Source of the DNA: JAFGSG01 sp964626055 | GTDB lineage: Bacteria > Spirochaetota > UBA4802 > JAFGDQ01 | DNA length: 64,000 nt | Direction of reading: 5' to 3' | NCBI GenBank assembly: GCA_964626055.1 | Contig: CAZVDF010000003.1 | Coordinates: forward strand, 1-64,000 | In this document: in pieces, positions 1 to 8,838 of the stretch | How positions within the stretch are numbered: the first letter of the stretch is position 1 | Layout of the letters: every line of letters starts with the position of its first letter | Position numbers and translations under genes: made by a program | Notes under the pieces: model-generated | What the model was told of the DNA's origin: nothing | Database searches by the model: none | The model's input: only the letters and a program-made list of their open reading frames with translations

Positions 1-2
1 CG

Positions 3-1130
3 TTCTTCGGACTGCCGGAAGCCGATCTCAGGGAATTGCGCTGCGCGGCGAAAGGCGCGGATGCGTGCGTCTATGAAATAACCTGGCGCGAGAAATCGAA
101 TAAAAAAAAGAATTTTTTTTCTTTACTATTCGTTATACTTACCGTATACTTTATGTACTTTGTGATCAACCGTCTTCACATTGATGAATCTATAATTATA
201 AAGATTCTTCTTTGTTCGATCCCGATCGCATTATACAGCATAGGGAAAGTGATTGATTACAAAATGACCTTAAAAGACAACATGGAGGTCGCAAGAGAGC
301 AGAACAGGGCTACATTGGATTCACTTGAAAAAGTACAGGAAATCAACGAAGAGCTCCAGCAGAAGATTGACCGGAGAACCGAGGAACTCGGAATCACCAA
401 TAAAAAACTGGCTGAAACCATAGCCCGGATAAAAAAAACCGAAGAGGAACTGCTTGCTGCGGAAAGGATGGCCGGCATAGGCAGGCTTGCGGCGGGAGTT
501 GCGCACGAGATCAATAATCCCATGGGCGCGGTCAGAAATTATCTTCAGGATATTCTTGAATATCTCCCTGATGACGATCCGCGAAGGCCGGAACTGCTGG
601 AAGCGGAAAAGGCCACCAAAGAAAGTAAAATCCTGATCAACGATCTTCTTTCGTTTTCCAGAAGCGATGAAAATTTATACTTCGTTGAAATAGATATCAA
701 TGATGTCCTTGAAAAAATCTGTGGAAGGATTAAGCAATTATATTCCGATATTAAAATCGTAAAGCATCTAAGTCCAGGCCTCCATCCCATAAAATGGGAT
801 GAAATGCAAATAAGTCAGGCTTTAAACAACATACTGCTGAATGCCTGCAATGCGATTAAAGAGAACGGATCAATTACGGTAAAAACTTCCGAGGCCCCCG
901 GGGAAATCGGGATAGAAATATCGGATAACGGGGAAATTATTCCGGAGTATTTAATAAATAAATTTTTCGATCATGATGAAAAGGAATTCAGATGGGATGG
1001 AAGAAAAAACCTGGAGCCTGCGATCAGTTACGGCATTATCAGACGTCTTAACGGAGATATAAACGTAGAAAGTTCATTTGAAAAAGGAACGACTTTCAGG
1101 ATCACGATTCCTTTTGTCGGTAATATATAA
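3..1130 (+). CDS. Sensor histidine kinase, 5' end outside window
   Basis: The reading frame is open to the window edge, so the gene starts upstream; the TTG at 36 is only an internal Leu codon. The first visible residues (around CAAKGADACVYEITW) resemble the end of a V4R-like small-molecule sensor domain, which is an uncertain match. Two hydrophobic membrane segments follow, then a coiled coil, a HisKA domain with phospho-acceptor His in GVAHEINNP, and a HATPase domain with N-box NNILLNACNAI. The ATP-binding G1 box is poor (DNGEII) and no GTGLGL-type G2 box is visible (SYGIIRRLNG sits at that place), so catalytic strength is doubtful. A REC-PAS-kinase-REC gene lies 81 bp downstream on the same strand and may be co-transcribed. 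The kinase assignment is firm; the ligand is unknown. Confidence 0.85.
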   Translation, partial: FFGLPEADLRELRCAAKGADACVYEITWREKSNKKKNFFSLLFVILTVYFMYFVINRLHIDESIIIKILLCSIPIALYSIGKVIDYKMTLKDNMEVAREQNRATLDSLEKVQEINEELQQKIDRRTEELGITNKKLAETIARIKKTEEELLAAERMAGIGRLAAGVAHEINNPMGAVRNYLQDILEYLPDDDPRRPELLEAEKATKESKILINDLLSFSRSDENLYFVEIDINDVLEKICGRIKQLYSDIKIVKHLSPGLHPIKWDEMQISQALNNILLNACNAIKENGSITVKTSEAPGEIGIEISDNGEIIPEYLINKFFDHDEKEFRWDGRKNLEPAISYGIIRRLNGDINVESSFEKGTTFRITIPFVGNI

Positions 1131-1211
1131 AAGCAATAAAATTTACTAAATTCATGTATCCTTTAAAAATGATTTCCAGTTAAACAAGTTAATCAGGGAG
1201 GTCGCCAATAA

Positions 1212-3128
1212 TTGAGTACCAAAAAAGAAGACAGGATTAACCTCCTCTTAATAGAAGACGATATTGATTTCAAAGCGTCGCTGGCAAACCGACTTGCAAA
1301 AAATGACTGCAATGTCACCGCCGTCGGCTCTGCGGAGGAAGCGCTGGAATTAGTAGATTCCGGCCATTTTGAAGTAGTAGTTTCCGATATAAAACTGGAA
1401 GGGATGGACGGGTTAGAATTTTTGTCCAGGGTAAAAAAAATAAACGAAGACCTTCCCGTCATACTCGTTACGGGGTACGCAAACCTTGATACAGCAAGAA
1501 AAGCGGTTGCTTTAAACGCTCATAACTATCTTCTTAAACCCCTGGAAAACATTTCGGATATTCTCATCCCAATAAAAAATGCGTCTCAAAGCTACAAATT
1601 GAAAATCGAGAACAAGACATTAAAAGAACATTACGAAAATATAGTCACAAGTGTTCCGGACGGCATTCTCACCATTAATACATCCTCTCTCACGATTGAA
1701 TCCGCAAATAACGCTTTCTTAAAGATGTTTAATATTTCCGAAAAAGATGTCCTGAATAAAAAAATAGATAAAATATTCGATAAAGAAGTTTTCGAAAAAA
1801 TTAGCTATCTCATGCAGTCACTTGGTCTTGACGGCAACGCCATATCTTTTGAATGGCTTACTTTGAACAGGAACGATAAAATTTTCTGGGCGGACATAAC
1901 CTTAAAAAGGACAATAATAGGGCGCAAAGAAAGCGTATTGATGGTCGTTTCGGACATTACTCAGCTAAAGCGCTCGGAAGAAGCCAAAAAGGATCTTGAA
2001 GTTCAGTTCATCCAGATGCAAAAACAGGAATCGATCGGCAGTCTTACCGGGGGGATTGCGCACGAATTCAATAATATCCTTTCAATTATTCTGGGCCACG
2101 CTCAGCTCTCGCTGGGGGAAGACGCCACTCCCGAAATAAAAAAATCACTGGCGGAAATTGAAAAGGCTACCATGCGGGGCAGCAGCCTGGTTGAGAATAT
2201 GACCGCGTTTGCCAATCCGAGCCAGCCGGCTTTAATACCGCAGGATATCAGGGAAAGCATTGACAGCATTTTGCAGATGCAGGAAAGACAGCTGCGTTTT
2301 CAGAATATCGAAGTTGAAAAAAATTACATGAATGAACTGATAGCCCTGTTCGATTCAAGCCAGATCGAACAGGCTATATTGAACTTGCTGATAAACGCCA
2401 TGCATGCCATAAAACCCAAGGGTAAGGGTAAAATCTCGATCACAGTCCGAGACGCAAAAGACGCGATTGAGGTCATTTTTAAGGATACAGGCACAGGCAT
2501 GAGCAAAGAAATCCAGGATAAAATATTTGAACCCTTCTTTACGACAAAAGGCGCATATGCCAGGGACGAGCATGCCATATCCGGAACCGGGCTAGGGCTC
2601 CCGGTTACGGAAGCGATCATTAAACAGCATCACGGCTCAATTTCAGTTGAAAGCGAAGCGAATATCGGTACATCATTCACAATTACGATTCCGGCTGCTA
2701 AAACAAATATTGAAGCAAAAAAACTAATCGCGGATAATCCCGTAAAAATCAATCTTGATAAGATAAAAAGCCTTCGTGTACTTCTTGTCGAAGATGAATC
2801 GGAAATTATCAATCTGATGAAACTGGTTTTCAGAAAAGCCGGCTTAAAAAATATAATGATCGAGCAGAACTCAAAAAACGCCCTGCAGTCGTTTATCGAT
2901 TACAAACCGGATGTTGTCTTTATTGATATCGTAATGCCGGGAATGAACGGAAAGCAGGTATTTGAAGAAATCAAAAAGATAGACAGTAAAATACCTCTTA
3001 TTTTCATGAGCGGCAAGGTTGATGTAAAAAAAGATGAGCTTACTCAGATGGGTTCATACGATTTTATTAAGAAACCGTTCAGCCTTAACGATTTTTACAG
3101 GATACTCGACAGGATTTCACTACAGTAA
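1212..3128 (+). CDS. Hybrid histidine kinase REC-PAS-HisKA-HATPase-REC
   Basis: The predicted product is a 638-residue cytoplasmic kinase without membrane segments. Residues about 8-125 form a receiver (LLIEDD acidic pocket, phospho-Asp in VVVSDIK, Lys in LLKPL). A PAS domain follows at about 130-255, then HisKA with GGIAHEFNNI at about 280, HATPase with DTGTGM and GTGLGL, and a second receiver at about 520-638 (LLVEDE, FIDIVMPGMNG, IKKPF). All catalytic boxes look intact. The start is a TTG with GGGAGG about 8 bases upstream. It probably forms a phosphorelay with the kinase just upstream. No output domain is present, so signals must pass to a separate regulator. Confidence 0.93.
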   Translation: MSTKKEDRINLLLIEDDIDFKASLANRLAKNDCNVTAVGSAEEALELVDSGHFEVVVSDIKLEGMDGLEFLSRVKKINEDLPVILVTGYANLDTARKAVALNAHNYLLKPLENISDILIPIKNASQSYKLKIENKTLKEHYENIVTSVPDGILTINTSSLTIESANNAFLKMFNISEKDVLNKKIDKIFDKEVFEKISYLMQSLGLDGNAISFEWLTLNRNDKIFWADITLKRTIIGRKESVLMVVSDITQLKRSEEAKKDLEVQFIQMQKQESIGSLTGGIAHEFNNILSIILGHAQLSLGEDATPEIKKSLAEIEKATMRGSSLVENMTAFANPSQPALIPQDIRESIDSILQMQERQLRFQNIEVEKNYMNELIALFDSSQIEQAILNLLINAMHAIKPKGKGKISITVRDAKDAIEVIFKDTGTGMSKEIQDKIFEPFFTTKGAYARDEHAISGTGLGLPVTEAIIKQHHGSISVESEANIGTSFTITIPAAKTNIEAKKLIADNPVKINLDKIKSLRVLLVEDESEIINLMKLVFRKAGLKNIMIEQNSKNALQSFIDYKPDVVFIDIVMPGMNGKQVFEEIKKIDSKIPLIFMSGKVDVKKDELTQMGSYDFIKKPFSLNDFYRILDRISLQ

Positions 3129-3200
3129 GTCCGGGCGCCGATGAATCCGAATACTGCAATGCGCAATTGCTCTTACTGCCAGCTCCGTCCCCGGGGAATT

Positions 3201-5843
3201 TTACTCGCCTTCACCCCATTCTTCATTTATCTCGAATTCCTTGTTTGTCAGCGCTGCTGATTTAACCGCTGATATTGTACGGTAAACTTTTTCAGGCTTT
3301 AATATTTTCCCCTTCACTTTTAAAATATGCTCGTTAATAGAAATGCCGAAAAGTCGTTCGTTTTCCTGAAGATGAGGAAGAATAAGCTTCCAGTCACGGT
3401 CGGTAAATGGATGAATCTCACCGCCGTTTAATTGTTCCGGCACTATTTTTTTAAACGGATCGCGGACGAAAATCGCCCCTCCCGAAGCCAGTGAAAACAG
3501 GTTTGAACCGGCGTACGGTACATCCTGAGGAATTACATTCCCATCCTTATCAAAGGTAAGTCCGTTAAGTATTACAAATCCCCCTCCGTTGTACGGGTCG
3601 CCTGCCATGAACGATTCAGCAAGAAAATCGAGAGCGGTACCGTTTATAACGACCCTCGGTTTTCCGACCGCGTTGATCAGAGGACGCCCGGCAGCATTGC
3701 CGAGAACGTAGACTTCGCCGCCCTTTGCCCCGTACATGAAAGTCTGTCCGATATCTCCGTGAATGACAAGCTTGCCCGACATCATTATCTGGCCGAGCTG
3801 ATCCTGCGCATTTCCGTGCACGTGTATTTCAAGGCCGTCTATGCCCGACGCCAGATAATCCCCGCTGGAACCGTACGAGTCGATGCGCACGCCGTCTGAT
3901 TTAGGCCCGAAGCCGCATCCCAGAAAGCGCTGGCCTTTCTGGCCGTAGCACACAAACCGCTTCCACCCAAGGTTGTACGCCCCTGAAATTATTCCCGCAA
4001 AAGAATTGTCCCCTTCGGGGTCAAAGCCATTGGCATTTGCAATAAGGATTTTTTCCTTCTTCCCAGGAGCGCGCAGCTTCTTGCGTGATTTAAAATCAAT
4101 CCTGGAATAAATTCCCTTGGGTGCGCCGTTCATTACAGGAACAGCTTCAAAGATTGAGTCAAGCGCAGTTGAAATCATCTGAAGAACGGAGCGCCTGCTT
4201 TTCCGGCCTGTGGAATAGCGTCTGTCCAGCAGGAACGTCAGCATCTTTATTACCGGTTCTTTCAGGCTTTCTTTCCTGGAAAGACTTACGAGCAGATCGA
4301 TATAGGCCGATACCTTCTCAAAATCCCATTTTATAATTGTCTGTTTTACAGCCGCAAAATGTTTTTCAACTTTTCCCTCAGATAATAATTTCTCAGCATT
4401 GTCCCGGATTTTACCGTCAGCTTTTACAGGTGACGGTCTCTTTGAAAAATCGTAAGGCTTTTTATCTTCAGGCACATCGATACCCCGTCCGAACTTATCG
4501 GCGCAGCTGAGTTCCATTTTCCCGGGAGAAGATTCTTTTACCGTAAAAATAAACGATCCGCCGTCGGTATAGCTGCCTCCCCTCGCGTTCCAGTACCGGT
4601 CCGCGACTGTTCCGAAACGCGGATCTTCCTTTGCCAGGCTTTCAAGGGTCGCGTCTATTGCCTGCTTTTCGGAGCAGATAAGGCCAATTTCGACATCGCC
4701 CTTCTGCAATGCAAAAACCTGCGGCCTCAGCATAGCGGTATCCGTGATGCCGATCAGCTGGTATTGCCTGTTTTTCACGTCATTGCGCGCAATGATGAAA
4801 AACCACGGGCCGTCAGGCGAACCGTGAATATGAGTGCTCTGGATCTGGCGGTAAATATGCTGTTTTTCCCTGGGCAGTTTGTCGAAGTCCATTTCGCTTG
4901 TCGGAGCAAAAGCTTCAATAATGTATTCAAGAGGATAGCCGTAAACCCTGCTTAAAAGATCGAAGACCTGCACCGAAACTTCGGTATCTGTGAGAAACAG
5001 AGGATACACATTACGCTGTTTAAGATATTCTGTTATGGAATAATAATTCGCAAAGTCGCCGTTATGGACAAGCGCTTCATCAAGGCCGATGAACGGATGC
5101 GCTCCGCCGGGGTGCCACATACGCCCTTTAGTGGGGTACCTCTGATGTGCGATCCAGATATGAGCATCGAAATTTTCAAGCCTGTAATACTGTGCGACCT
5201 GTTCAGCATAACCCACGATCTTGAGAATCATCATATTTCTGCCGTGGGACAATACGAATGCCTTTTTATCGTTAAGCGAGCTGTAAAGCGCATAGTTCAG
5301 TTTAAAGGAATTCTGATATATGAATTCTTCTTCGAGCTTATCGGAACCGAGCATCTCCAGTCCGCGCTCTTTTCTGAATGCCGAAAGGACTTCCGGCTTT
5401 ACACGCACAAAATATCGTTTTACATCCGGAGGTTTAACTTCAAGCCCTTTGATATCCCTGTAATCATCAATAGTTTCCGCAAAAGCTTCGTGATCTATTC
5501 TGAAAAAAGGTTTAATATACCTGGATTCCATTTCACTTACAATCGATTTATCGAGCAGCGCGATCTGCAGTAAAAAATCTTCGTCAAGCGTATCCCGGTC
5601 GACACCGAGCTTTTCAGGGATGAGGCCGACCGCAGCAAGCCCGCCTCCTTTCCCGTTCCCGCGGTTATGCATCTGTACCGAAGGTTCAAAGATGTGTTTA
5701 CCGCTAACGGGAATATTGCATGCAAATCCCGTAACACCGCATCCGCCTTCTCCTGTTTCCAGCTCTTCCCTTGTGATTTTTTCCGCGTCTTTGCGCAGAT
5801 GGTAACGGCTGTTTAATATCTCACGTGCAAAATTATTTCTCAT
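3201..5843 (-). CDS. Glutamate synthase, fused glutaminase + GXGXG subunit
   Basis: This 880-residue protein joins two pieces of the large subunit of glutamate synthase that flank the FMN domain in classical GltB. The N-terminal half is a class II glutamine amidotransferase: nucleophile Cys35 in GEGGCGVTGF becomes N-terminal after propeptide cleavage, with AHQRYPT and LVHNGDF further on. The C-terminal third is the GXGXG beta-helix (repeated G-x-x-G blocks around YGAKGGEVYVLGNAAGR). The FMN domain is missing here and is encoded by the gene immediately upstream (51 bp gap), so glutamine hydrolysis and glutamate formation are split over two chains. The start ATG has GAGG 9 bases upstream. It is the last gene of the mvhD-metVF-glt cluster. 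Confidence 0.9.
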   Translation of the reverse strand: MRNNFAREILNSRYHLRKDAEKITREELETGEGGCGVTGFACNIPVSGKHIFEPSVQMHNRGNGKGGGLAAVGLIPEKLGVDRDTLDEDFLLQIALLDKSIVSEMESRYIKPFFRIDHEAFAETIDDYRDIKGLEVKPPDVKRYFVRVKPEVLSAFRKERGLEMLGSDKLEEEFIYQNSFKLNYALYSSLNDKKAFVLSHGRNMMILKIVGYAEQVAQYYRLENFDAHIWIAHQRYPTKGRMWHPGGAHPFIGLDEALVHNGDFANYYSITEYLKQRNVYPLFLTDTEVSVQVFDLLSRVYGYPLEYIIEAFAPTSEMDFDKLPREKQHIYRQIQSTHIHGSPDGPWFFIIARNDVKNRQYQLIGITDTAMLRPQVFALQKGDVEIGLICSEKQAIDATLESLAKEDPRFGTVADRYWNARGGSYTDGGSFIFTVKESSPGKMELSCADKFGRGIDVPEDKKPYDFSKRPSPVKADGKIRDNAEKLLSEGKVEKHFAAVKQTIIKWDFEKVSAYIDLLVSLSRKESLKEPVIKMLTFLLDRRYSTGRKSRRSVLQMISTALDSIFEAVPVMNGAPKGIYSRIDFKSRKKLRAPGKKEKILIANANGFDPEGDNSFAGIISGAYNLGWKRFVCYGQKGQRFLGCGFGPKSDGVRIDSYGSSGDYLASGIDGLEIHVHGNAQDQLGQIMMSGKLVIHGDIGQTFMYGAKGGEVYVLGNAAGRPLINAVGKPRVVINGTALDFLAESFMAGDPYNGGGFVILNGLTFDKDGNVIPQDVPYAGSNLFSLASGGAIFVRDPFKKIVPEQLNGGEIHPFTDRDWKLILPHLQENERLFGISINEHILKVKGKILKPEKVYRTISAVKSAALTNKEFEINEEWGEGE

Positions 5844-5894
5844 TCTAAAACCTCATTATAGCAGCGGGCAGATAATTTTTTTCCGCTCGTAATA

Positions 5895-7439
5895 TCATAA
5901 TTCCAGTTCCCCGTCCAGTTTACGGTTTTGTATATAATCAATATGCGCGATAAGATCCATGCGCCCTGTCAGTTCAGTTACGCTTTTCAGCTCCAGACGT
6001 TTCAGTATGCGTATAAGCTCATTGCGCCACGCAGTATACATATTTGTTATGCGCTGTACAGCCCATTCCATGCTCATCAATCCGGTCAGTTCGTCATCGG
6101 TTGTAGCAATGCCGCGCGCGCAGCCCCTTCCCGATTCGCAGTGATGGCAGCGGATGCATTCAAGCGCGACAAGGTCGGCAGTGCCTATGCAGATCCCGTC
6201 TGCTCCCATTGCTATTGCTTTTGCCATGTCATAGGGAGAACGTATCCCGCCGCTTGCAATAACCGTTATTTTATTTCTTATGCCTTCAGCGACGAGAAAT
6301 TTATGCACTTTTGGAATTGCATACTCTATCGGCATTGCGATATTCTTCTTTGCAATTTCAGGAGCCGCACCGGTACCGCCGTAGCTTCCGTCAAGATGGA
6401 CAATATGCGCCCCTGCATAGTATGCCCCGACAGCGACCATATCGACATCAGTCGGGGTTGATACCTTTATCGAAACAAGCGTTTTCGGATTAATTTCCTT
6501 GATCCAGTCGACGTGCTTTTTATGGTCTTCTACAGAGTACACGCTGTGAAACGGGAACGGAGAAAAAAGCGCGGTTCCCGGAACAGCCTGTCTCATTGCA
6601 GCAACCCGCGGAGTAACCTTGTCTCCAAGCAGATGGCCCCCAAGTCCGGGCTTTGCCCCCTGCGCGTATTTGAATTCCACAATGCGGACGCGTTTAATGG
6701 TTTCCTCTTTGACGCCAAAAAGCCCGGTAGCAACCTGTGTAATTATATGATCATCATATGGTATCAGCTCTTCCGGATATCCTCCCTCACCTGTGCAGCA
6801 GAACGTGCCCAGCTTTGTTGCCGCGCGGACGCGCGACAGCATGGTAACAATGCTTACGGAACCGAACGACATTCCTCCGAGATAGATCGGGATCGGGATG
6901 GTTACTCTGGGACGCGAATCCTCCGAATGGTTAAGGTCGATGGCAGTCGAAATTTCATCAGAAGTTAAATTTACGTCCTTAGAATCTTCTTTGATATCCT
7001 GATTGCTGCTTTTTGGGAATATGATGCCGATCTTATCGAATCCTCCGCCTGAATTACCGGTTCTGTAATTAAGATGTTCCGGCGCCTTGCCCGTGTCTGC
7101 CATATGCCAGGTTGCAGCCAGAAGCTCACCCGGCCAGCGCCTGTCGCCAAGCACCTCAAAAGAAGGATTTGATCTTAGTGAGATCGCTTTCTCGGGACAT
7201 TTATCCACGCAATAAAAATCGTTTTTACCGCAATCGAAACCAATGCAAAGATGATCCGATATAGTCTTCGGTCTTTTCATCCCCGGTTTGTAAACGCCGT
7301 ACGGGCAAAGATCAATACACTTTCCGCAGTTCGTACATGCCTTGCTTATGCTGATGCGGTATTTTCCAAGAGCATTACGGAACCGGCTGGGTACTTCTTT
7401 AACTTCCGGGAAAACAAATGTGTCATTATTTTTTGCCAT
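5895..7439 (-). CDS. Glutamate synthase FMN subunit with ferredoxin domain
   Basis: The 514-residue protein carries the central FMN-binding TIM-barrel of glutamate synthase, which makes glutamate from 2-oxoglutarate and ammonia. A ferredoxin-like head has CTNCGKCIDLCP (residues 35-46) and a second Cys cluster CIGFDCG...CVDKCP (66-83). The barrel shows YLGGMSFGS, QGAKPGLGG, LDGSYGGTGAAP and the Cys-rich CIRCHHCESGRGC segment expected for the 3Fe-4S site. Its partner glutaminase/GXGXG subunit follows 51 bp downstream. It overlaps the preceding gene by 14 bp and has AAGGGG upstream of its ATG. No GltD-type NADPH subunit is in the window, so reduced ferredoxin or another iron-sulfur donor is a reasonable inference. 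Confidence 0.9.
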   Translation of the reverse strand: MAKNNDTFVFPEVKEVPSRFRNALGKYRISISKACTNCGKCIDLCPYGVYKPGMKRPKTISDHLCIGFDCGKNDFYCVDKCPEKAISLRSNPSFEVLGDRRWPGELLAATWHMADTGKAPEHLNYRTGNSGGGFDKIGIIFPKSSNQDIKEDSKDVNLTSDEISTAIDLNHSEDSRPRVTIPIPIYLGGMSFGSVSIVTMLSRVRAATKLGTFCCTGEGGYPEELIPYDDHIITQVATGLFGVKEETIKRVRIVEFKYAQGAKPGLGGHLLGDKVTPRVAAMRQAVPGTALFSPFPFHSVYSVEDHKKHVDWIKEINPKTLVSIKVSTPTDVDMVAVGAYYAGAHIVHLDGSYGGTGAAPEIAKKNIAMPIEYAIPKVHKFLVAEGIRNKITVIASGGIRSPYDMAKAIAMGADGICIGTADLVALECIRCHHCESGRGCARGIATTDDELTGLMSMEWAVQRITNMYTAWRNELIRILKRLELKSVTELTGRMDLIAHIDYIQNRKLDGELEL

Positions 7440-8826
7440 TAACCAACCCCTTTATTCCCATTCCGGAAAATGTTTCTCTTTCAAGATCCTCAAAAAACAT
7501 CGCCCTGCCCATTTCCCCGCGCATGCGGCGTATCTCGCGAATACCCATTGCTCCCATTACTTCAAGAAGCTGATTATACCAGCCTGATATCAGGTTCCTG
7601 ATGCGCGAAGCTCCCCAGGACGGGTCAACGCTTTCAAGATCGACAGGGCATGGTATCCCTTCCTTGCAACGCCTGCAAACCCTGCATTCCATTGCGACAA
7701 GCAGAGGTATGTCAATAGCCACGGCATCCGTTCCGCAGATGACAAGCTTTGCAACATGCTCTGCCATTGCTATGCCGCCCGAACCTATCAGGGTGATCTC
7801 ATCTCTGAGGCCTTCTTCAATAAGATGCGAATGTACCTGCTTTATCCTGTCTTTGATAAAAAGCGGATCCGCATCCTTTCCTGATCCGAACTCATTTGCA
7901 GTAAGATGGATGACTTCCGCTCCTTCCTGCGCAAGGGCAACAGCGCGTACAGAGGCATCGCGGTTCAGTCTTAATCTGATAAATATTACAAGTTTTGGAT
8001 TTATTTTCTTTAATCTGTGCTGTGCCGTCATTACATCGGCGCTGTCCGGCAGTTCAATTATCTTTAAACGTTTAACCAGTCCCGGATCCAGTTTGGAAAT
8101 ATCTTCATCTGCGAATAAAATCACTCTGGATAAATACTTATCTATTTCAGGGAACATGCCGGACTGATTTATTACTGCGAATGTTCCCATTTTTTTTGCT
8201 GCCTGAAGAATTGCAAGAGTGATCCCTTTCCCCGGAGGAGACCAGGGCAGAACGTCAAAAATAACAGGAAGAGGAATTTCAACAACCGGTGAAGGGGCGG
8301 TAAGAAGCTTTCCATTTGCATTGAATTCCAGGGACATCGGCTTTCTACCGAGATCCACCGTAGTACTGATATATTCCCGACCGTGTATACCGTCCCGCGT
8401 AGGACGAACGATCTCGGACATGTCAGTCCACATTGAATCGAAACCCGGACCCGAGAAAGGCCCCCCATAACCTCCGCCCGAAACAGGCACTTTCCCGTTC
8501 TCCGCCTGGCTCCAGATATTCGCTATTACTTCAGGAGTCCAGTATTGATCTCCAAGTGCTTTATATTGCGGATTAATTGATTTCTGGATAAGACGGTTAG
8601 GGCAGTTCTGAACGCACCTGAAACAATCCATGCAAACCGTGTCCAGTGAATCCAGCATTTGCCGGGCATCCAGATTTCGTTTCTCGTATACTTTATAAAC
8701 ACAGTCTTTCTTGACACAGCGCGCGCATTTAAGGCAGCCCTCCTCCCATGCTATTACACCCGCTTTGGTAATTGCCTTGAATCTTGCCGGAGTAGGAGAT
8801 GTCGGAATATGGTATTTTAAAGCCAT
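7426..8826 (-). CDS. Divergent GltB-like iron-sulfur flavoprotein
   Basis: The 466-residue protein has the same plan as the downstream GltB FMN subunit: ferredoxin head (CLKCARC at 31-37, CMDCFRCVQNCP about 65-76), then a glutamate-synthase-like barrel ending in IGSGGIAMAEH and CRVCRRCKEGIPCP. The substrate-contact stretch QGAKPGLGG and the SYGGTGAAP loop of the true enzyme are absent or unrecognisable, so glutamate synthesis is unlikely. It may act as an electron-transfer or scaffold flavoprotein for either the MetF or the Glt module (inference). I chose the ATG at 8826 over an upstream in-frame start because a perfect AGGAGG lies 6 bases before it. The gene starts 10 bp after metF ends and overlaps the next gene by 14 bp, suggesting translational coupling. 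Confidence 0.8.
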   Translation of the reverse strand: MALKYHIPTSPTPARFKAITKAGVIAWEEGCLKCARCVKKDCVYKVYEKRNLDARQMLDSLDTVCMDCFRCVQNCPNRLIQKSINPQYKALGDQYWTPEVIANIWSQAENGKVPVSGGGYGGPFSGPGFDSMWTDMSEIVRPTRDGIHGREYISTTVDLGRKPMSLEFNANGKLLTAPSPVVEIPLPVIFDVLPWSPPGKGITLAILQAAKKMGTFAVINQSGMFPEIDKYLSRVILFADEDISKLDPGLVKRLKIIELPDSADVMTAQHRLKKINPKLVIFIRLRLNRDASVRAVALAQEGAEVIHLTANEFGSGKDADPLFIKDRIKQVHSHLIEEGLRDEITLIGSGGIAMAEHVAKLVICGTDAVAIDIPLLVAMECRVCRRCKEGIPCPVDLESVDPSWGASRIRNLISGWYNQLLEVMGAMGIREIRRMRGEMGRAMFFEDLERETFSGMGIKGLVNGKK

Positions 8827-8832
8827 CAATAG

Positions 8833-8838
8833 CCTCCT
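8833..8838 (-). promoter_or_regulatory. AGGAGG ribosome binding site over metF stop codon
   Basis: On the minus strand AGGAGG sits 6 bases upstream of the ATG at 8826 and overlaps the TAG stop of metF. It decides the start of the GltB-like gene and suggests coupled translation of the two proteins. Confidence 0.75.
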
